A stretch of DNA of 64,000 nt from NCBI GenBank assembly GCA_016748015.1, contig JAAOMT010000607.1, positions 1-64,000 of the forward strand, read 5' to 3'. Of this stretch, positions 50,109 through 62,640 are shown piece by piece; the first letter of the stretch is position 1, and each line of letters begins with the position of its first letter. Below the pieces are notes generated by a model. That model was not told the origin of the DNA, made no database searches, and saw only the letters and a list, made by a program, of their open reading frames with translations. Both the position numbers and the translations under genes were made by a program. The DNA comes from Geosiphon pyriformis. Its lineage: Eukaryota; Glomeromycota; Glomeromycetes; Archaeosporales; Geosiphonaceae.

Positions 50109-51181
50109 TTAAATCCGCATAAGTGACAATAAAATCGACATTTGAAACTTTAAAGCTAAAAATTCGAATCTATATTTATATTCATAGCTTCCCCAACGAT
50201 GCGGCTTAGTGAGCCGTTGATACTTGTACGTTACCTCACCACTTTGATCATTAAACGGTTTCACTATGATTTCTGGTATAGCTGGGGTCAAACGGGAAGG
50301 TTCAGATGGATCAAACTGCGGTTCTATCAAAGATGGGTGCGATGTTGACAATTCCCCAAGAAGCATAAGTGGTGATAGTTCTAGTTGAGGTTTTTTAGAA
50401 ATGCTTGTTTCTGGGGCTAAGAAGTTCAGTGGAAATAGCATTAATGGAACGTGTCTTGTTTCGGATACGTTCCCAGCGTTTTCTATAGGTGGGATTACGA
50501 AGCAAAGTACTAGATCACAATCTTCAACATAGTTGGTTTCAAAAATACATGGACCTTTTAGAGGTGTGTATGTGAAAAATTGATTATCTGGATATCCAAG
50601 TTTGGTGATGGTTGCTGGGTTAGAAGAGGGAGAAATTGTTTCGGAAGTCGAAGCATTGTTGTTTGAAGTTTGAAATGGCTCAAGGTGAAATTGAAAAATT
50701 TCTGTAGATTGCGGTTTACACTGCTAAAAAGAAACAGAAACATACGAAAATATCAATTTCAAGACCAATTATAAACTGTTCAAAAACACATTTCGTCCAG
50801 CTAAATATGGTAATTTACCTCAACATCAAGATACCAAAACAAATATTTTGAGAGCGAATCGGTCATAACGATAACGATTAAATCTCTCCATTGTCTACAA
50901 GTTCGTTGAAGACGCCACAAATCTTTAACACTACCGTTTGGGTAAATCGAAAAAATTTTCGATCAGTGAGTGTGGTTGTACGAATGTGGCGATAACCAGG
51001 GGTCGATCCGAGAAAATCACGATTTATGAACAACTTTTTTTATTTGACCGGCTCGATTTTAATCATCAACGTTAAAAACGGACATAGAATAACGCAAAAA
51101 TGATTACCTATTTTGTCGAAGAAAGATGGAGAATATTTCCATCCAGAGCTCATTTGGCAAAGCAATGTTTAAAGATGACAT
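50109..51181 (-). CDS. F-box protein
   Basis: Three exons (51181-51108, 50930-50819, 50720-50109) join in frame to 265 residues. The N-terminal F-box spans the first intron: LPNELWMEIFSIFLRQN, then after the splice SVKDLWRLQRTCRQWRDLI. F-box proteins bind Skp1 and present substrates to SCF ubiquitin ligases. The rest is a probable substrate-binding region with no named repeat; it includes FETNYVEDCDLVLCFVIPPI and a segment rich in Tyr (YKYQRLTKPHRWGSYEYKYR). Neither first exon is longer than 112 bp. The 3' end is uncertain: a 56 bp intron with a weak GTTTCA donor would replace the last dozen residues with about 27 others ending RTHFGGTW at 50032-50020. Confidence 0.75.
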
Positions 51182-51829
51182 TGTAAATGGGTAAAGTGAT
51201 GTTTTGATGAAAAAGTGGGAAAAGATGGGTACAACAATTGATTGGTGCTTTTATTTATACTACTGGTTAGCGTCAGCATGATTTGTACCAAAGCTCTCAG
51301 CCGGATCATGTGCAACCCATTTATTTTGAAATCAACCAATAAACAAACTGATTGATGCCTTCAAAGCTTTTGTACTAACCAGTTACGCCACATTAACAGT
51401 GTTGTCTAGGCTTATTGATGAGAATATGTGATTTGTCTTTTATGCCGATTAGGAACCTTCAAACTCGCTAGAATTCTAAACCAGTTAGAAACTGTATTAA
51501 TCATGGATTCTCTGGATTGATTTACTCATCCAAAATATACGTTGAGTTTCTAAAGTTTCAATCCATACTTCTGGCTTCAGTTTCCATCAAAAAGCTTTTA
51601 AAGAGCTGTTTTGAAAAATTCTAAATCGTATCCAATATTCAATTCATTGGCATATGATTTAATATGAACCTTAATTTCAATAATATGAAATTTTTGTAAT
51701 GCTTTAAAAGGTTTAAAGATTCCATCTGTTTGAAACATGTTTTTGGTTGGAAAATGCTATGGTTGTTATTAAAATTGAGCCTCAAAGGTGAAGTTGATTT
51801 AATATAGTAAACTACCAAACATCCGGATG
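51182..51829. other. Intergenic stretch
   Basis: This is the F-box gene upstream region and unassigned sequence. No gene is seen. Confidence 0.5.
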
Positions 51830-52930
51830 GATTGTAATATATACATAATAGATAATGCTAAACATTGCCCGGAGAAAAATACCCGTGAACGCCATTTTCA
51901 TCACTATCTATTACAGTCTAACAATTTCGGCATTTATATATCTCAGATTCTCCGGTGTTTTAGGTGTTTCCGCACCAACTGCAATCTTGGGCATATAAGC
52001 TTCATTTTGGATAATAACATAAACCCCTAATTCCTCTGCTTTGGCTATTAAACATTTCTCAAAATCAAGAATGTGCCCAGCCAAGCATCTTTTTAAATGT
52101 TTTTTTTTGTAATTTTTCATGTTTTTCGGTTCTTCATATTTGATATCTCAAGAGGAGTAATAATAATGACATCAAATTCATGAGTCCAAAAAGCAATAAT
52201 TTTTTTGTGAATTTCATTTTAGAAGTGTTTAATTTTTTGTTGAATGCATGTTATTGCTTTATCAAGCCCTTTAGCCTACTTCTTTTTGCATTTAAAAGTT
52301 GATGTATCAACTTCTTTTTTTGTGATATTAAATTGTTCATATAGATGCAAATATGAGCAATATTTTCAATATTTTATTGACTAATTTTATCTATTCCTTT
52401 AGTAGGAGAATATCATGTAATGGGTGTACAAATGCCAAGTAATAAAACTGCATAAATAAAGCTATTTGCTTGGGTTTTGCAGACTTGTTTTTGTATCTCA
52501 TAAAAATCAGGCAAACTTCTATTTATTAGTTTTTTGAAACTAGATAAGTTTGCTATCAGATATTATTTTGTATATAAAGGACCACTTGCACTTTGTTTCA
52601 AAATGGAAAGAACATAATGAACATTCATTATTATTTAAACTGGAAATAGGCTTGTATTGATAAAGTATAAAGATAATGTATTAGTACATTTTTTATAATT
52701 GTGTACTATATTGAATAACTTCATTTCATGCGGCCAATCTTTGATTAATTCTTCATTTGTAATATTGAGATAAATAATTTCATAAAAGCATGTCCAACCA
52801 AACAACAGCTTTACAAGACATTTGTTCACTCCAAATAGCTGAATTATCATAGAAAAGAAGTTGTTTTTTTCTAAAAGTTATAAGCTTTAACCAACTTCTT
52901 TCAATAATACCATTTTGATTTCTTCTAATC
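51830..52930 (-). mobile_element. Degenerate TnpB/Fanzor-like gene, copy 1
   Basis: In broken minus-strand frames the order matches TnpB/Fanzor proteins. The fragment QLFGVNKCLVKLL lies near 52840, where family members read WFGATRWxYNKCL. A Lys-rich helix (LISQKKKLIHQLLNAKRSR) follows near 52310, then FWTHEFDVIIITPLEISNM near 52180 and IAKAEELGVYVIIQNEAY near 52030. A zinc-ribbon frame then has CSWCG, GESEIYKCRNC and a DxDENG sequence (VIDSDENG) at the RuvC-III position, where intact members read DRDxNxA. The last Arg is Ser, and stops and shifts are many. It is a dead copy of an RNA-guided-nuclease family common in fungal and protist transposons. Confidence 0.55.
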
Positions 52931-53360
52931 TAATCTATTCCACTACTGTATTAAAAACAAATCTGACCAATCTTATCCATTGCTTTAAGAGTTGTTTTTG
53001 ATAATGGTTTGGATGTATCTTAATTATTAATGTTCATTGAGAATTTTTTCTGTTTTTTGGCACTTATTAAATAAGTTTCATTGCTAAGTATTTTTTGCTT
53101 CGAAATACTTATACTTATTCACTGAAACTTAAGCTGGTAAAATTGTAACCGACGAAGAATGTGTAATGCTTCAATAATATTTATCATGCTTCGAGATATT
53201 TATTTGTCTCGTTAGGTAAAAATAAAAAGTGATCAATGAAAGTAAATCTGATACCTGAAAGTTTTTTCATATTTTAAGCATTGGTTTTTTATATGCTTAA
53301 GGTATACTAAATTCCCAAATGTTATTCTGTGCTTATCTTGATTCTCTTTTTGTTTGTCAG
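52931..53360 (+). promoter_or_regulatory. Upstream region of lipase-like gene 2
   Basis: From about 53080 the sequence matches the upstream blocks of lipase-like genes 1 and 3. It begins directly beside the TnpB/Fanzor-like remnant. Confidence 0.5.
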
Positions 53361-53467
53361 AACAAATAACAATCGACGATTCCAAAGATTACATGTATAT
53401 TCGTTTGGGAAATTTACCATTTGACGAAAATATTTGCTTTTTGATTAATAAACCTAAAACCATATAG
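53361..53467 (+). other. Conserved mini-ORF upstream of lipase-like gene 2
   Basis: After TTTTTGTTTGTCAG, which looks like a 3' splice site, a frame reads IDDSKDYMYIRLGNLPFDEN and stops at 53467. It is homologous to 19676-19765. A longer pyrimidine run precedes it than in copy 1. Confidence 0.35.
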
Positions 53468-53470
53468 GGG
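53463..53470 (+). promoter_or_regulatory. TATA-like box of lipase-like gene 2
   Basis: TATAGGGG followed by AATAGAT lies 79 bases before the ATG, as in copy 3. Confidence 0.45.
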
Positions 53471-53541
53471 AATAGATCATCGAAGCCAGGATACAGTGAT
53501 AAGTTCAATATCTAAGAAGTAATTTTTATTCATGTTTGAAA

Positions 53542-54842
53542 ATGAAAATTCTTTCAAGCTTTTGGTGGTTGCTCATTTTGGGGCTATTTCACATGGTGAT
53601 AGTTTCCATAGCAAAATTTGAAACGAAACGAGAAGAGTATCTTCCAATCAAAGATGTAGATCTCAGCCCCCCCAAAAAGAATTTTATAAACATTACTAAA
53701 CAGCAAAAAAGGTCCAAAATTGATGCAAGCTTCCACTTTCAAAAAATTTTAGTAGAGGATCAAGAGCTCCTCGGGATGCTAGCTAATAATGCTTACTATG
53801 CAAGACAGGCTGCATTTCTTGGAGATGAGAGCGAGCGCCTGTGGGGACGCTTTTTTGGTAAAACCATATATATTTTTTGAAATTAGAAAATGCATCAATA
53901 TTTATATTTGATAATTTTAAATTTTAGTGGGAATGCCAGAAAGTTTAAATCCAACCAAAGGAACGTATCAACAAATAATATTGACTTTCAAATCTAAAGA
54001 AAGGGGATACAATCATTGGCAAAGGATAAAATCAACATCTATTGCATATCCTAGAATACAAGAGGCCTATGTAGAAAAAAGTCATTTTAATATATGGTTA
54101 AAGGGTAGAAAAAATTTTTGGACTAAAATGAGATACATGCAATTAAAACCTTACTTCAATGTTAAAAAGAATTACTTTACATTCACTGGTTTTGGGCGAG
54201 CGGGTAGTAAGTTGTGATTATAATATTAAATATTGTTGCATAATGCCATTTTATATTATTTTCATTTTGAAATTTTTTAGTAATAGCAGTATATGCAGCA
54301 TTAGAATTTGCTTCTGAATATGCAGTTAAACCAACAGTTATCACATTCGGCCAGCCACAAATGGGAAATAAGAAATTTGTCGAATTTGTAGCAACTCAAA
54401 TTACGCTTTATCGTGTCACGTATCGGGATGATTTTACCCCAAGTGTTCCAAGATTTGGTAAAAACTTTGATGGAAAAGCAATTGGCTATTTTCAATTGAG
54501 TGGCGAATACTGGATTTCATTTCAAGATCAATGTGAATGCTCACCTCTTTTCACAAAAACCTCCGACTTAGAACCATCAGTAAAGTTTCCGTCTGTTTAT
54601 AAATGTTTACAGGTCGGAACATTAAATGAACATCCGGTGAGGAAATTTTGAAATTTAAGAATTTTCCAAAGCTAAATGTTATTTTCAAATTTAATGCAAT
54701 CTGAATTTTTTATATCTGCAAGGATTGTAATAAAAATCGTAATGACCGCAGAAGACAAGACGGTCGAAATGTTAAGACTAATGAGGGTAATGACCATTTC
54801 GGACCTTATTTTGGATACATGATGATTGAATCCTATTATTAA
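53542..54842 (+). CDS. Secreted class 3 lipase-like protein 2, nucleophile Ser replaced by Gly
   Basis: Four exons (53542-53857, 53928-54206, 54281-54636, 54723-54842) give 356 residues, with splice phases identical to copies 1 and 3. It lacks four residues near the N-terminus relative to them (an in-frame 12 bp deletion around KREEYLPIK). The nucleophile elbow again reads TGFGRAG (Gly195), the oxyanion loop reads TFKSKE, the Asp motif YRDDFTPSVP is kept, and the last exon carries DHFGPYFGYMM. Reading on without the third intron would stop at 54651 and lose the His. The start is ATG 53542; an earlier in-frame TTG is not used. Confidence 0.85.
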
Positions 54843-56619
54843 TTTTTTGAGATAAGCAAGTTAGTTTAATTAGCTAGATGCCTAGTAGTTTCAATTTTAA
54901 TAAAATAAATAAATCTAGTTTAAAGACAGCAGCCTCAATAAAGATCAATTATAATAAATATGATTCACCATTTTTTAAAAATGAATGAAGTTGCTCTGGT
55001 TTTTCCAAATTACAAAATAGTTTTTGAAAAATCTCTGCAGTACTGGATACCATCTATCAAATAATATTTTGTATAACAATTTTCTTTTGAAATTTCTTTC
55101 TGATCAATCTCACTCTTACAACTTTTCAATATCTATTTTATAAATTCAAATCCAAATTTGAAAATCAGAGTGGTACCAAGTAGCAACAAGAAATTTTTGA
55201 CTTTTAATTTAATTGGTGTTATAAAAGCAGTTTTCTAAGCTATACATAATATCACAGATATCTGAAATATCACAGGATTTTCCAGATTGTACTGGAATAT
55301 TTTAGATGTTTTTTAAAATAATTAGTAAGAGATCAGAATATGTGAATTTAAAAATAAGGACTGAATGTATTTCCAATTCTTCAAACAGATCAATACTAAT
55401 TACAAAAATTAACAACCAGATTGGTTTATACTTTTATTTATCTTGTCTTATTTGGTTTTTTGTTCTGTTTTATCATAATAGTTTGATCTGTTTCCACTCT
55501 TTTATAGCTCATTATTTTTGCAGACCAAAATATTTTGCTCAAGTTGTCCAAGCTTTTTACATTGTTTAACAAAAAAAATTGTTTGAAAAAATTTCTTGCA
55601 CAGCTTGCTTAAGCTATTTCGCTTTAGTCTATAGCACTTAAATCAAAAATTAGCTTGTTTACAGTAGTTATTTAATGTTTGAGAGTTTGTTAATCAGATC
55701 TAACTTGTTATACAATTTCATTTTTGTTATTCTCTAATAATGTTAATCAAGTTAGATTTATCAGCACACTCTTTATTAATATTATTCTTACTTGGTTTGT
55801 TTTGTTAATTAAAATATCTGTTCTATTACTTTAGAAGTTTAAAACAATTTTTAATAATACAAATAAAACCTAGTTTTGGCCAACTAATTATATCATCTTT
55901 GTTAAATATTATCTTACTGCAATAAATATTACTAAATTTCATTAAATCAATATATAATATTAATTGAAAAAAGAAATATTATTCAAACTTTGTTGTTAAT
56001 TTTAATAAATGTTACAAGGCTGAATAAAGTTATTAATAATACAATCTGTTATAATAACCAATATTGCGAAAGTCATATTTTTACAAAAATATTATACTAT
56101 TGCATTTAATAGCAGATTAATTAACATTTATATCATATAATAATCTAATATTAATTAATATAATTTACTTTAAGTATTTTATTAAAGCTAGTATTGAATT
56201 AACAATTTTTAATTATGTTGTAAAAATGCTTATTATATTATTTATTAGTGGTTTATTAAGTTAATTAACAAAATTATTACAGTTTTGTCAAAAATAACTT
56301 TTTTCTACTTTTAATGTTTAAAATTCTGTTAATATAACAAATTATGTTTTGTATTTTATTTTAGTTAAATTTCAAGTTTTACTTATAGAATACAAAAATA
56401 ATAAATAACAAAATATAAATGAAAACATAAAAACCAAAAAGTGTAAAAAAATAACAACAATCTATAATAAAATTCCAAAAACGAAAATAATTTTTAATTA
56501 TACATTATTAATTAAGATATATTCGAATTATTTTTGAAAATAATTATTAAAATAAGAAATAAAGTTGACCAAATGTGCCTTTAATATAATAGTGAAATAA
56601 AACAACCAAAAGAAATTAA
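54843..56619. other. Intergenic stretch
   Basis: AT-rich sequence separates lipase-like gene 2 from the second TnpB/Fanzor-like remnant. The 87-residue frame at 55306 has no recognisable feature. Confidence 0.45.
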
Positions 56620-57605
56620 AAGAGTATTATTGAAGAAATTGGTTAAAGTTTATAACTTTTCAATAAAACAACTTCTTTTTAATGATAATTTTTATTTGAA
56701 ATAAGCAAAAATTTTATAAGTCGTTGTTTAAGTTTAGTTTTGCCAATATTATAAATGAAAAAATTGATTAAGCACTGATTGTATAAAAAAAATTTATTAA
56801 AAATAATACATAGTAACAACAAAATGCAAAAATCTATTATTTTTTCTTTTGTTTTTGTAAAGTACCATATCAAATAATTATAATTTGTGCCAAAATTTTA
56901 GCAAAATCTTTTGGAATTACTTCATGTTTTTTATTTTTACATTTTATTAATATACAAATATGTATATTAATATATATTTATTATGGCTTTTTAAGCACAA
57001 ACAACAAATGACTTTTTTTATACAAGATAATATCTAATAGCATACCTATCTATTCTTGAAAAATCAATGAATGAAAGTTTGTTTAAATTTATAAAATACA
57101 AAAAAAAGTTTACAAAACCCAAATAAATAGCTTTATTTATGCAGTTCCTATTAATTCTGTTATTTATACACCCTTTATATAGTATTTTTTACTAAAGAAA
57201 AAGGTAAATTGGTAAACAAAAAACAAGAAGACTAAAATACTTGCAAAATGAAATTTACAGAAAGACTATTGCTTTTTTTGCTCATAAATTTAATGCCATT
57301 ATAATTTTTTCTTTTGAGATATAAAATTACAAAAAAAACAGTTAAAAGATGCTTAGCTGACATATTATCAATTTTGACAATGTTTAATAGCCAGAGCAGA
57401 GGGATTAAAAGTTCATGTGATTATCCAAAATGAAGCTTATACATCCAAAACACCGGGGGATCTGAGATATATAAATGCCGAAACTGTAAAATTGTAATGG
57501 ATAGAGATGAAAATAGTGCTCACAGAATTTTTCTCTGGGCATTGCTTTGATTCTCTTGGGAGATCATGCAGAAAATAGTAGCAATGCTTAGCATTATCTA
57601 TTATT
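56620..57605 (+). mobile_element. Degenerate TnpB/Fanzor-like gene, copy 2
   Basis: This is homologous at DNA level to copy 1 (51830-52930) in opposite orientation, with matching blocks at 56620-56690, 57090-57170 and 57245-57605. The 3' part reads IARAEGLKVHVIIQNEAYTS followed, after a small deletion of the first zinc-ribbon Cys pair, by GSEIYKCRNCKIVMDRDENS and AHRIFLWALL. YTSKT, CRNC and MDRDENSAHR match the TnpB/Fanzor zinc ribbon and RuvC-III motif, and the DRD is intact here. The upstream half is full of stops, and the Lys-rich helix region of copy 1 is missing. Confidence 0.6.
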
Positions 57606-59469
57606 GATATATTACAATCCACCCGTAATAAGTATCCTAAGGTCTAAAATTAAATTATAAGTAATTCATTAAAGAAAATAAAAAAACTTTGATAAGCAAA
57701 GATCCAATTAGTAACATCTGGTCAACAAATAATTTTATTAGTAGATTTGTAAACACAAGAATAGGGTACCCAAGTTCTTTTAGAACTTGATAAACCATAT
57801 ATTGGATTCTGATCTGTGAATTTTCGTAGTAGATGATCATTTTAAAATATGTTTAAATGACTGAAAACCATTTTTAGAACAAAATAGGTTACTTGTAATA
57901 AAATCTGTTTTGTGATATTTAATATTTATAAATAAAATTTGAAGCTAAGGTCAATTTGACTTCTTAATCCTCCTTTAAAGTGGTTTTTTATCTACTTTGA
58001 TCTAAAACTAAGCCAAGGTTTTTTTTATTTCTTGAAATTCGCTTTTAGATCCCGAATCTTTTATCTCAATGAATAGAAATAATCTGAATTTTTATATCTA
58101 AACAAATTTCTTATTGGGAATATTTTCCCACTGTTTGAATATATTAATTTTAGTAAGATAGATGACAGTTAAAATCAAGCTAGAAATCCTTTCAAGAAAA
58201 TAGATATATATTTTTAGCTAATTCGTTAAAAGCTCACTCTAATGTATAAAGCATAATCTCATGGAAACTATATAAGAGTATTAAATGATTTAAGCTTATT
58301 TATGCGGCTTCTCTAACAATAGTGATTTAAAAATCAAAACCTTTTCCGAATATGAGGAAAATATTTTATTGAATTATTAGAAATTTTAATATTTAAAAAT
58401 TGAAGTAATTTTACAATGTGGGAAAACAAATGAATTTGGTTTATTTTTGTTTGCCTTTTATAATTTTTTTATCAATGTGAAATGAGATGAGTTTGTTCAT
58501 TTTAAAAGTTTTAACCTAATACAATTTTCAGTGGTCGAATCAAAATTTAATAAATTATAAGCCTGAAAATGTTTTTTGGGCAATTCAAAAAATTTGACAT
58601 TAAGAAGCAATTAGAATAAAGTTAGAAATAGACATTTTAAGCTTTAGGATGATAGCTGAGAAATCCAAAAAAATAAACTTTTGAATTTTATTTTAATTTG
58701 ATAAAAATAGGATGTAAAAATTGGAATAAATATTTAGCTGCTTTATAAAATTTAATAGATTAAAAAAAATCATTCATAACTTTGAAATTGATGTCGATCA
58801 CAGTTTGTAAATTTTTATATTTGATAAAGAAAATACCGTTTTGGGTAAAATCTTACTTTGTAAATATTTTTAGCATGTCGAATCACTTTGAAACTAACTT
58901 TAACAAAGACCTTGGATGAAAAAGAAAATTAATTGTTTTTAAAAAAATTTCTAAGCCTTTGAATTATATTCAAAATTCACGTATTCTGAAAAAAATCTGA
59001 AAATCTACAACATATTGGGTTTTCCATCTATTAGCTATTTTATAGATTAATCAAAACGATTTAATACACATTTATTGCTATGGCAACAGTTATTACTGTC
59101 TACCATAATGGACATCATTTAGCGAAATCTCTCGTCTGTTTTCCCTTTTTCAGCGCATCCTGAATCAACTCCTGTTAATCCCAAATTTAGTATACAAAAC
59201 TGGCTATTTTAAGAACATGGTAAAGAACCAAGGACATATTTTTAAAAAATTTAAGCCATATTCCTTGAAGGCTAGTTGATATCGTTTGTTTAAGAATTCA
59301 AAAATTACATATGGGATGATGGGTTAAATAGAAATTTTTATTATATATCGAACACATGTGAGGTGGCCGAATACAGTCAAAGTCGTCTATATGAATTTAA
59401 ATATTAGCCTACCTGGGAAGTCAAATTCTCAAGACTATATAAGTGCAGATATTTCAATAATATATTGAT
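57606..59469. other. Intergenic stretch
   Basis: No gene is supported. The 61-residue minus frame near 57655-57840 is hydrophobic and unassigned. Confidence 0.45.
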
Positions 59470-59734
59470 TCACTGCTAATATTCTTTGCTTCGAAATACT
59501 CATATCTATACACTGAAACTAAGTTGGTAAAATTGTAACCGAAGAAGAATGTGTAATAATATTTATCATGATTCGAAAATATTTATTTGGCTCCTTAGGT
59601 AAAAATAAAAGCTGATCACTGAAAGTAAATCTGGCATCTGAAAGTTTAAGCATTGGGTTTTCTAAATGCTTAAGATATACTAAGTTCCCAAATGTTATTC
59701 TGTGCTTATCTTTGATTCTCTTTTTGTTTGGCAG

Positions 59735-59857
59735 AACAAATCGATCGTCAACAATTCTAAAGATTACGTGTATTTTCGTTTGGGAAATTTAAAACAATAT
59801 AGGGGAATAGATCATCGAAGCCAGAATACAGTGATAAGTTCAATATCCAAGAAGTAA
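59735..59857 (+). other. Mini-ORF remnant upstream of lipase-like gene 3
   Basis: The frame begins like the others (VNNSKDYVYFRLGNL), but a deletion removes the PFDENIC part and the frame then runs through the TATA-like region to 59857. The conserved peptide is therefore not maintained in this copy. Confidence 0.3.
59798..59805 (+). promoter_or_regulatory. TATA-like box of lipase-like gene 3
   Basis: TATAGGGG followed by AATAGAT lies 79 bases before the ATG. Confidence 0.45.
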
Positions 59858-59876
59858 TTTTTATTCATGTTTTAAA

Positions 59877-61184
59877 ATGAAAATTCTTTCAAGCGTTTGG
59901 TGGTTACTCATTTTGAAGCTATTTCACATGGTGATAGTTTCCATAGCAAAATTTAAAACAAAACGAGAAGCGAACTTTCCCGAATGTCTTTCAATCAAAC
60001 ATGTAAACCTCAGCCCCCCAAAAAAGAATTTCTTAAACATTACCGAAGAGCAAAAAAGGTCCAAAATTGATGCAGACTTCCACTTTCAGAAAGTTTTAGT
60101 AGAGGATCAAGGGCTCCTCGGGATGCTAGCTAATAATGCTTACTATGCAAGACAGGCTGCATATCTTGGAGATGAGAGCGAGCGACTATGGGAGCGCTTT
60201 TTTGGTAAAAATCATAAATATTTTTTGAAAATTAGAAAATACATCAATATTTATATTTAATAATTTTAAATTTTAGTGGGAATGCCAGAAAGTTTAAATC
60301 CAACCGCAGGAGCGTATCAACAAATAATATTGACTTTCAAATCTAAAGAAAGGGTATATGATCATTGGAAAAGGATAAAATCAACCTCGATTGCATATCC
60401 TAGTATACAAGAGGCCTACATAGAAAAAAATCATTTTGATGTATGGTTAAAGGGTAGAAAAAAATTTTGGACCAAGATGGAAAACCTGAAATTAAAACCT
60501 GACTTCGATGTTAACAAAGATTACTTTACATTCACTGGTTTTGGGCGAGCGGGTAGTAAGTTGTATTAAAAATATTAAAAATTTTTGCATATGCATATTC
60601 TAAATTATTTTCATTTTGAAATTTATTAGTAATAGCAGTATACGCAGCATTAGAATTTGCTTCTGAATATGCAGTTAAACCAACAGTTGTCTCATTTGGC
60701 CAGCCACAAATGGGAAATAAGAAATTTGTCGAATTTGTAGCAACTCAAATTACGCTTTATCGTGTCACGTATCGGGATGATTTTACCCCAAGTGTTCCAA
60801 AATATGGTTATACCTCTGATGGAAAAGCAATTGGCTATATTCAATTGAGTGGCGAATACTGGATTCCATTTCAAGATCAATGTGAATGCTCACCTCTTTT
60901 CACAAAAACCTCCGACTTAGAACCATCAGTAAAATTTCCGTCTGTTTATAAATGCTTTGAGGTCGGAACATTAAATGAACATCCGGTGAGGAAATTTAAG
61001 AATTTTTCCTAAGTCAACGTTATTTTTAAAATTTAAAACGATCTGAATTTTTTTTATCTGCAAGGATTGTAATAAAAATCGTAATAAACGTAGAAGACAA
61101 GACGGTCGATTAATTAGGACTAATGAGGGTAATGACCATTTCGGACCTTATTTTGGATACATGATGATTAGAACATATTATTGA
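59877..61184 (+). CDS. Secreted class 3 lipase-like protein 3, nucleophile Ser replaced by Gly
   Basis: Four exons (59877-60204, 60277-60555, 60630-60985, 61065-61184) give 360 residues, and exons 2-4 have the same lengths as in copies 1 and 2. Landmarks are a hydrophobic N-terminus (SSVWWLLILKLFHMVIVSIA), TFKSKE at the oxyanion loop, TGFGRAG with Gly199 at the nucleophile position, TFGQPQMGN-like SFGQPQMGN, YRDDFTPSVP, GEYWI, a Cys pair in DQCECS, and His346 in DHFGPYFG. Copies 2 and 3 are closest to each other. Substitutions among the three are mostly scattered and no copy has a stop or frameshift, which suggests that selection has kept the frames open. Confidence 0.85.
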
Positions 61185-62500
61185 TTTTTGTATATTTCAT
61201 TAATAATTATAACTAGTGAAAATATTAAAAATTCTATAGTAATTAAAGTGGTAGTATTTTCAGTAATTTTATTTATGAAATTTACATAATTCTCAAATTA
61301 TAAAATATATTTAGGTGAAAATTTTTGATTATATAAACAATCCTTACATTGTTTATAACTCAAAATTTTTCTTATATTTTTGCAAATAAAATTAGCTTAA
61401 TATTTTTTGTTCAATAATTTTCATTAAAATAAAAGATTAAAGCTCAAATTTATAAGTTATAATTAAAATTAATTCTTTTTATTTAATGGCTTACCATATT
61501 TTTTTCTGATCTTATTTTCTTTTAGTTTTGCTATCTATTAGCTTGTCACGCTGACCAGATTATATTCAAATGTAGAAAATAAATACAAAATATTATCAGA
61601 TTAGCCTATTATTCTCAATCACACTTTTGAAAAGTTATTAAGTGTTAATTTTAAGTTTGATATGGTATTTTAGATGATTTTCACCAATCATATAAGTCAT
61701 GATACAAAACTTCACACTAGACTTTTGGTTATTTGTGGAAGTAAATTTTGTCATTTCAAGACATATTTAAGTATATATTTTCAAGATTTCTGCTTATATA
61801 AAAATGAATTTTTTGTTATATAGTAATATTTTGATTTTCATTTCAAAGATGTATAGCTTAAAGAATCTATAAAAGTTTCAAGATATAAAATTATCTAATT
61901 CTGAGTTTAAAATCAATTGATCACGACTTTGTGTTTTTTAAAACTTAATTTTAATATTAGACTTTAAGAACATAGGAATGCAAATTTATTTTAGGCAATT
62001 TTTTTCCGAATTCAAAAAAATATTATAATTTTGAAAACTAGGTTTTATGCATTTTGATGATCGGTACTTTCCCGTTTGGTAACTTTTCTTTCAGCGACAA
62101 AATTTTTTTAGATCTGTGATTCAGGTTTTGTGGCAGAAATGTGCGATTACTTATAAAATGAATAACAAAATAAATTTGAAAATTCTAAAAAAAATACTAT
62201 TTTATATTGCAGATTAAAGCAACACATTAAGTAATAACAAAAAATAATATCTTAGTAAAAAAGCAAATTGAATCTATACACAATTCAATTGATGTAATCA
62301 GTTTCAAAAATTACAATTATCAAACTTTTAAAATATATTTAAAAGAAAAAACAATTCTTAATTGTTAGTTTAGCATAAATTTCTTATTTTCAAATTGAAT
62401 TAAGAAAAAAAGTAAAAAAGTAATAGATTATTTCAAATGAAAAATTAAATCAAAAAATTTCTATAGCTTTAGAAAGTCGCATTTGCATAGATAATAAAAC
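61185..62500. other. Intergenic stretch
   Basis: I see no gene or structured repeat in this AT-rich stretch. Confidence 0.5.
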
Positions 62501-62504
62501 AAAT

Positions 62505-62640
62505 GAATAGCCAAGTTAACAACTAGATTAACAATTAGGTCAACAATCAAGTTATTAATAATGTTAATAATTAAGTTAACAACTAATTTTAAGAATAGAA
62601 TGGTTAAAATATATAAAATTAGTGGCTAATACATGTGTGA
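62505..62640. repeat. Degenerate minisatellite with flank related to the 2.2 kb block
   Basis: Repeats of the form GTTAACAACTAGATTAACAA run here. In reverse complement they resemble the TTGATTATTAACTT units at 16720-16800 and 18930-19015. The bases just beyond (GTGGCTAATACATG, in reverse CATGTATTAGCCAC) recall the ATGGGTTAGCCATTAATG that precedes the units in the 2.2 kb block. A shared dispersed element is likely. Confidence 0.4.

Larger units (their letters stand above)
59470..59876 (+). promoter_or_regulatory. Conserved upstream block of lipase-like gene 3
   Basis: This is homologous to the upstream blocks of the other two copies and is closest to copy 2. It has lost about 40 bp between the mini-ORF and the TATA-like box. 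Confidence 0.55.
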
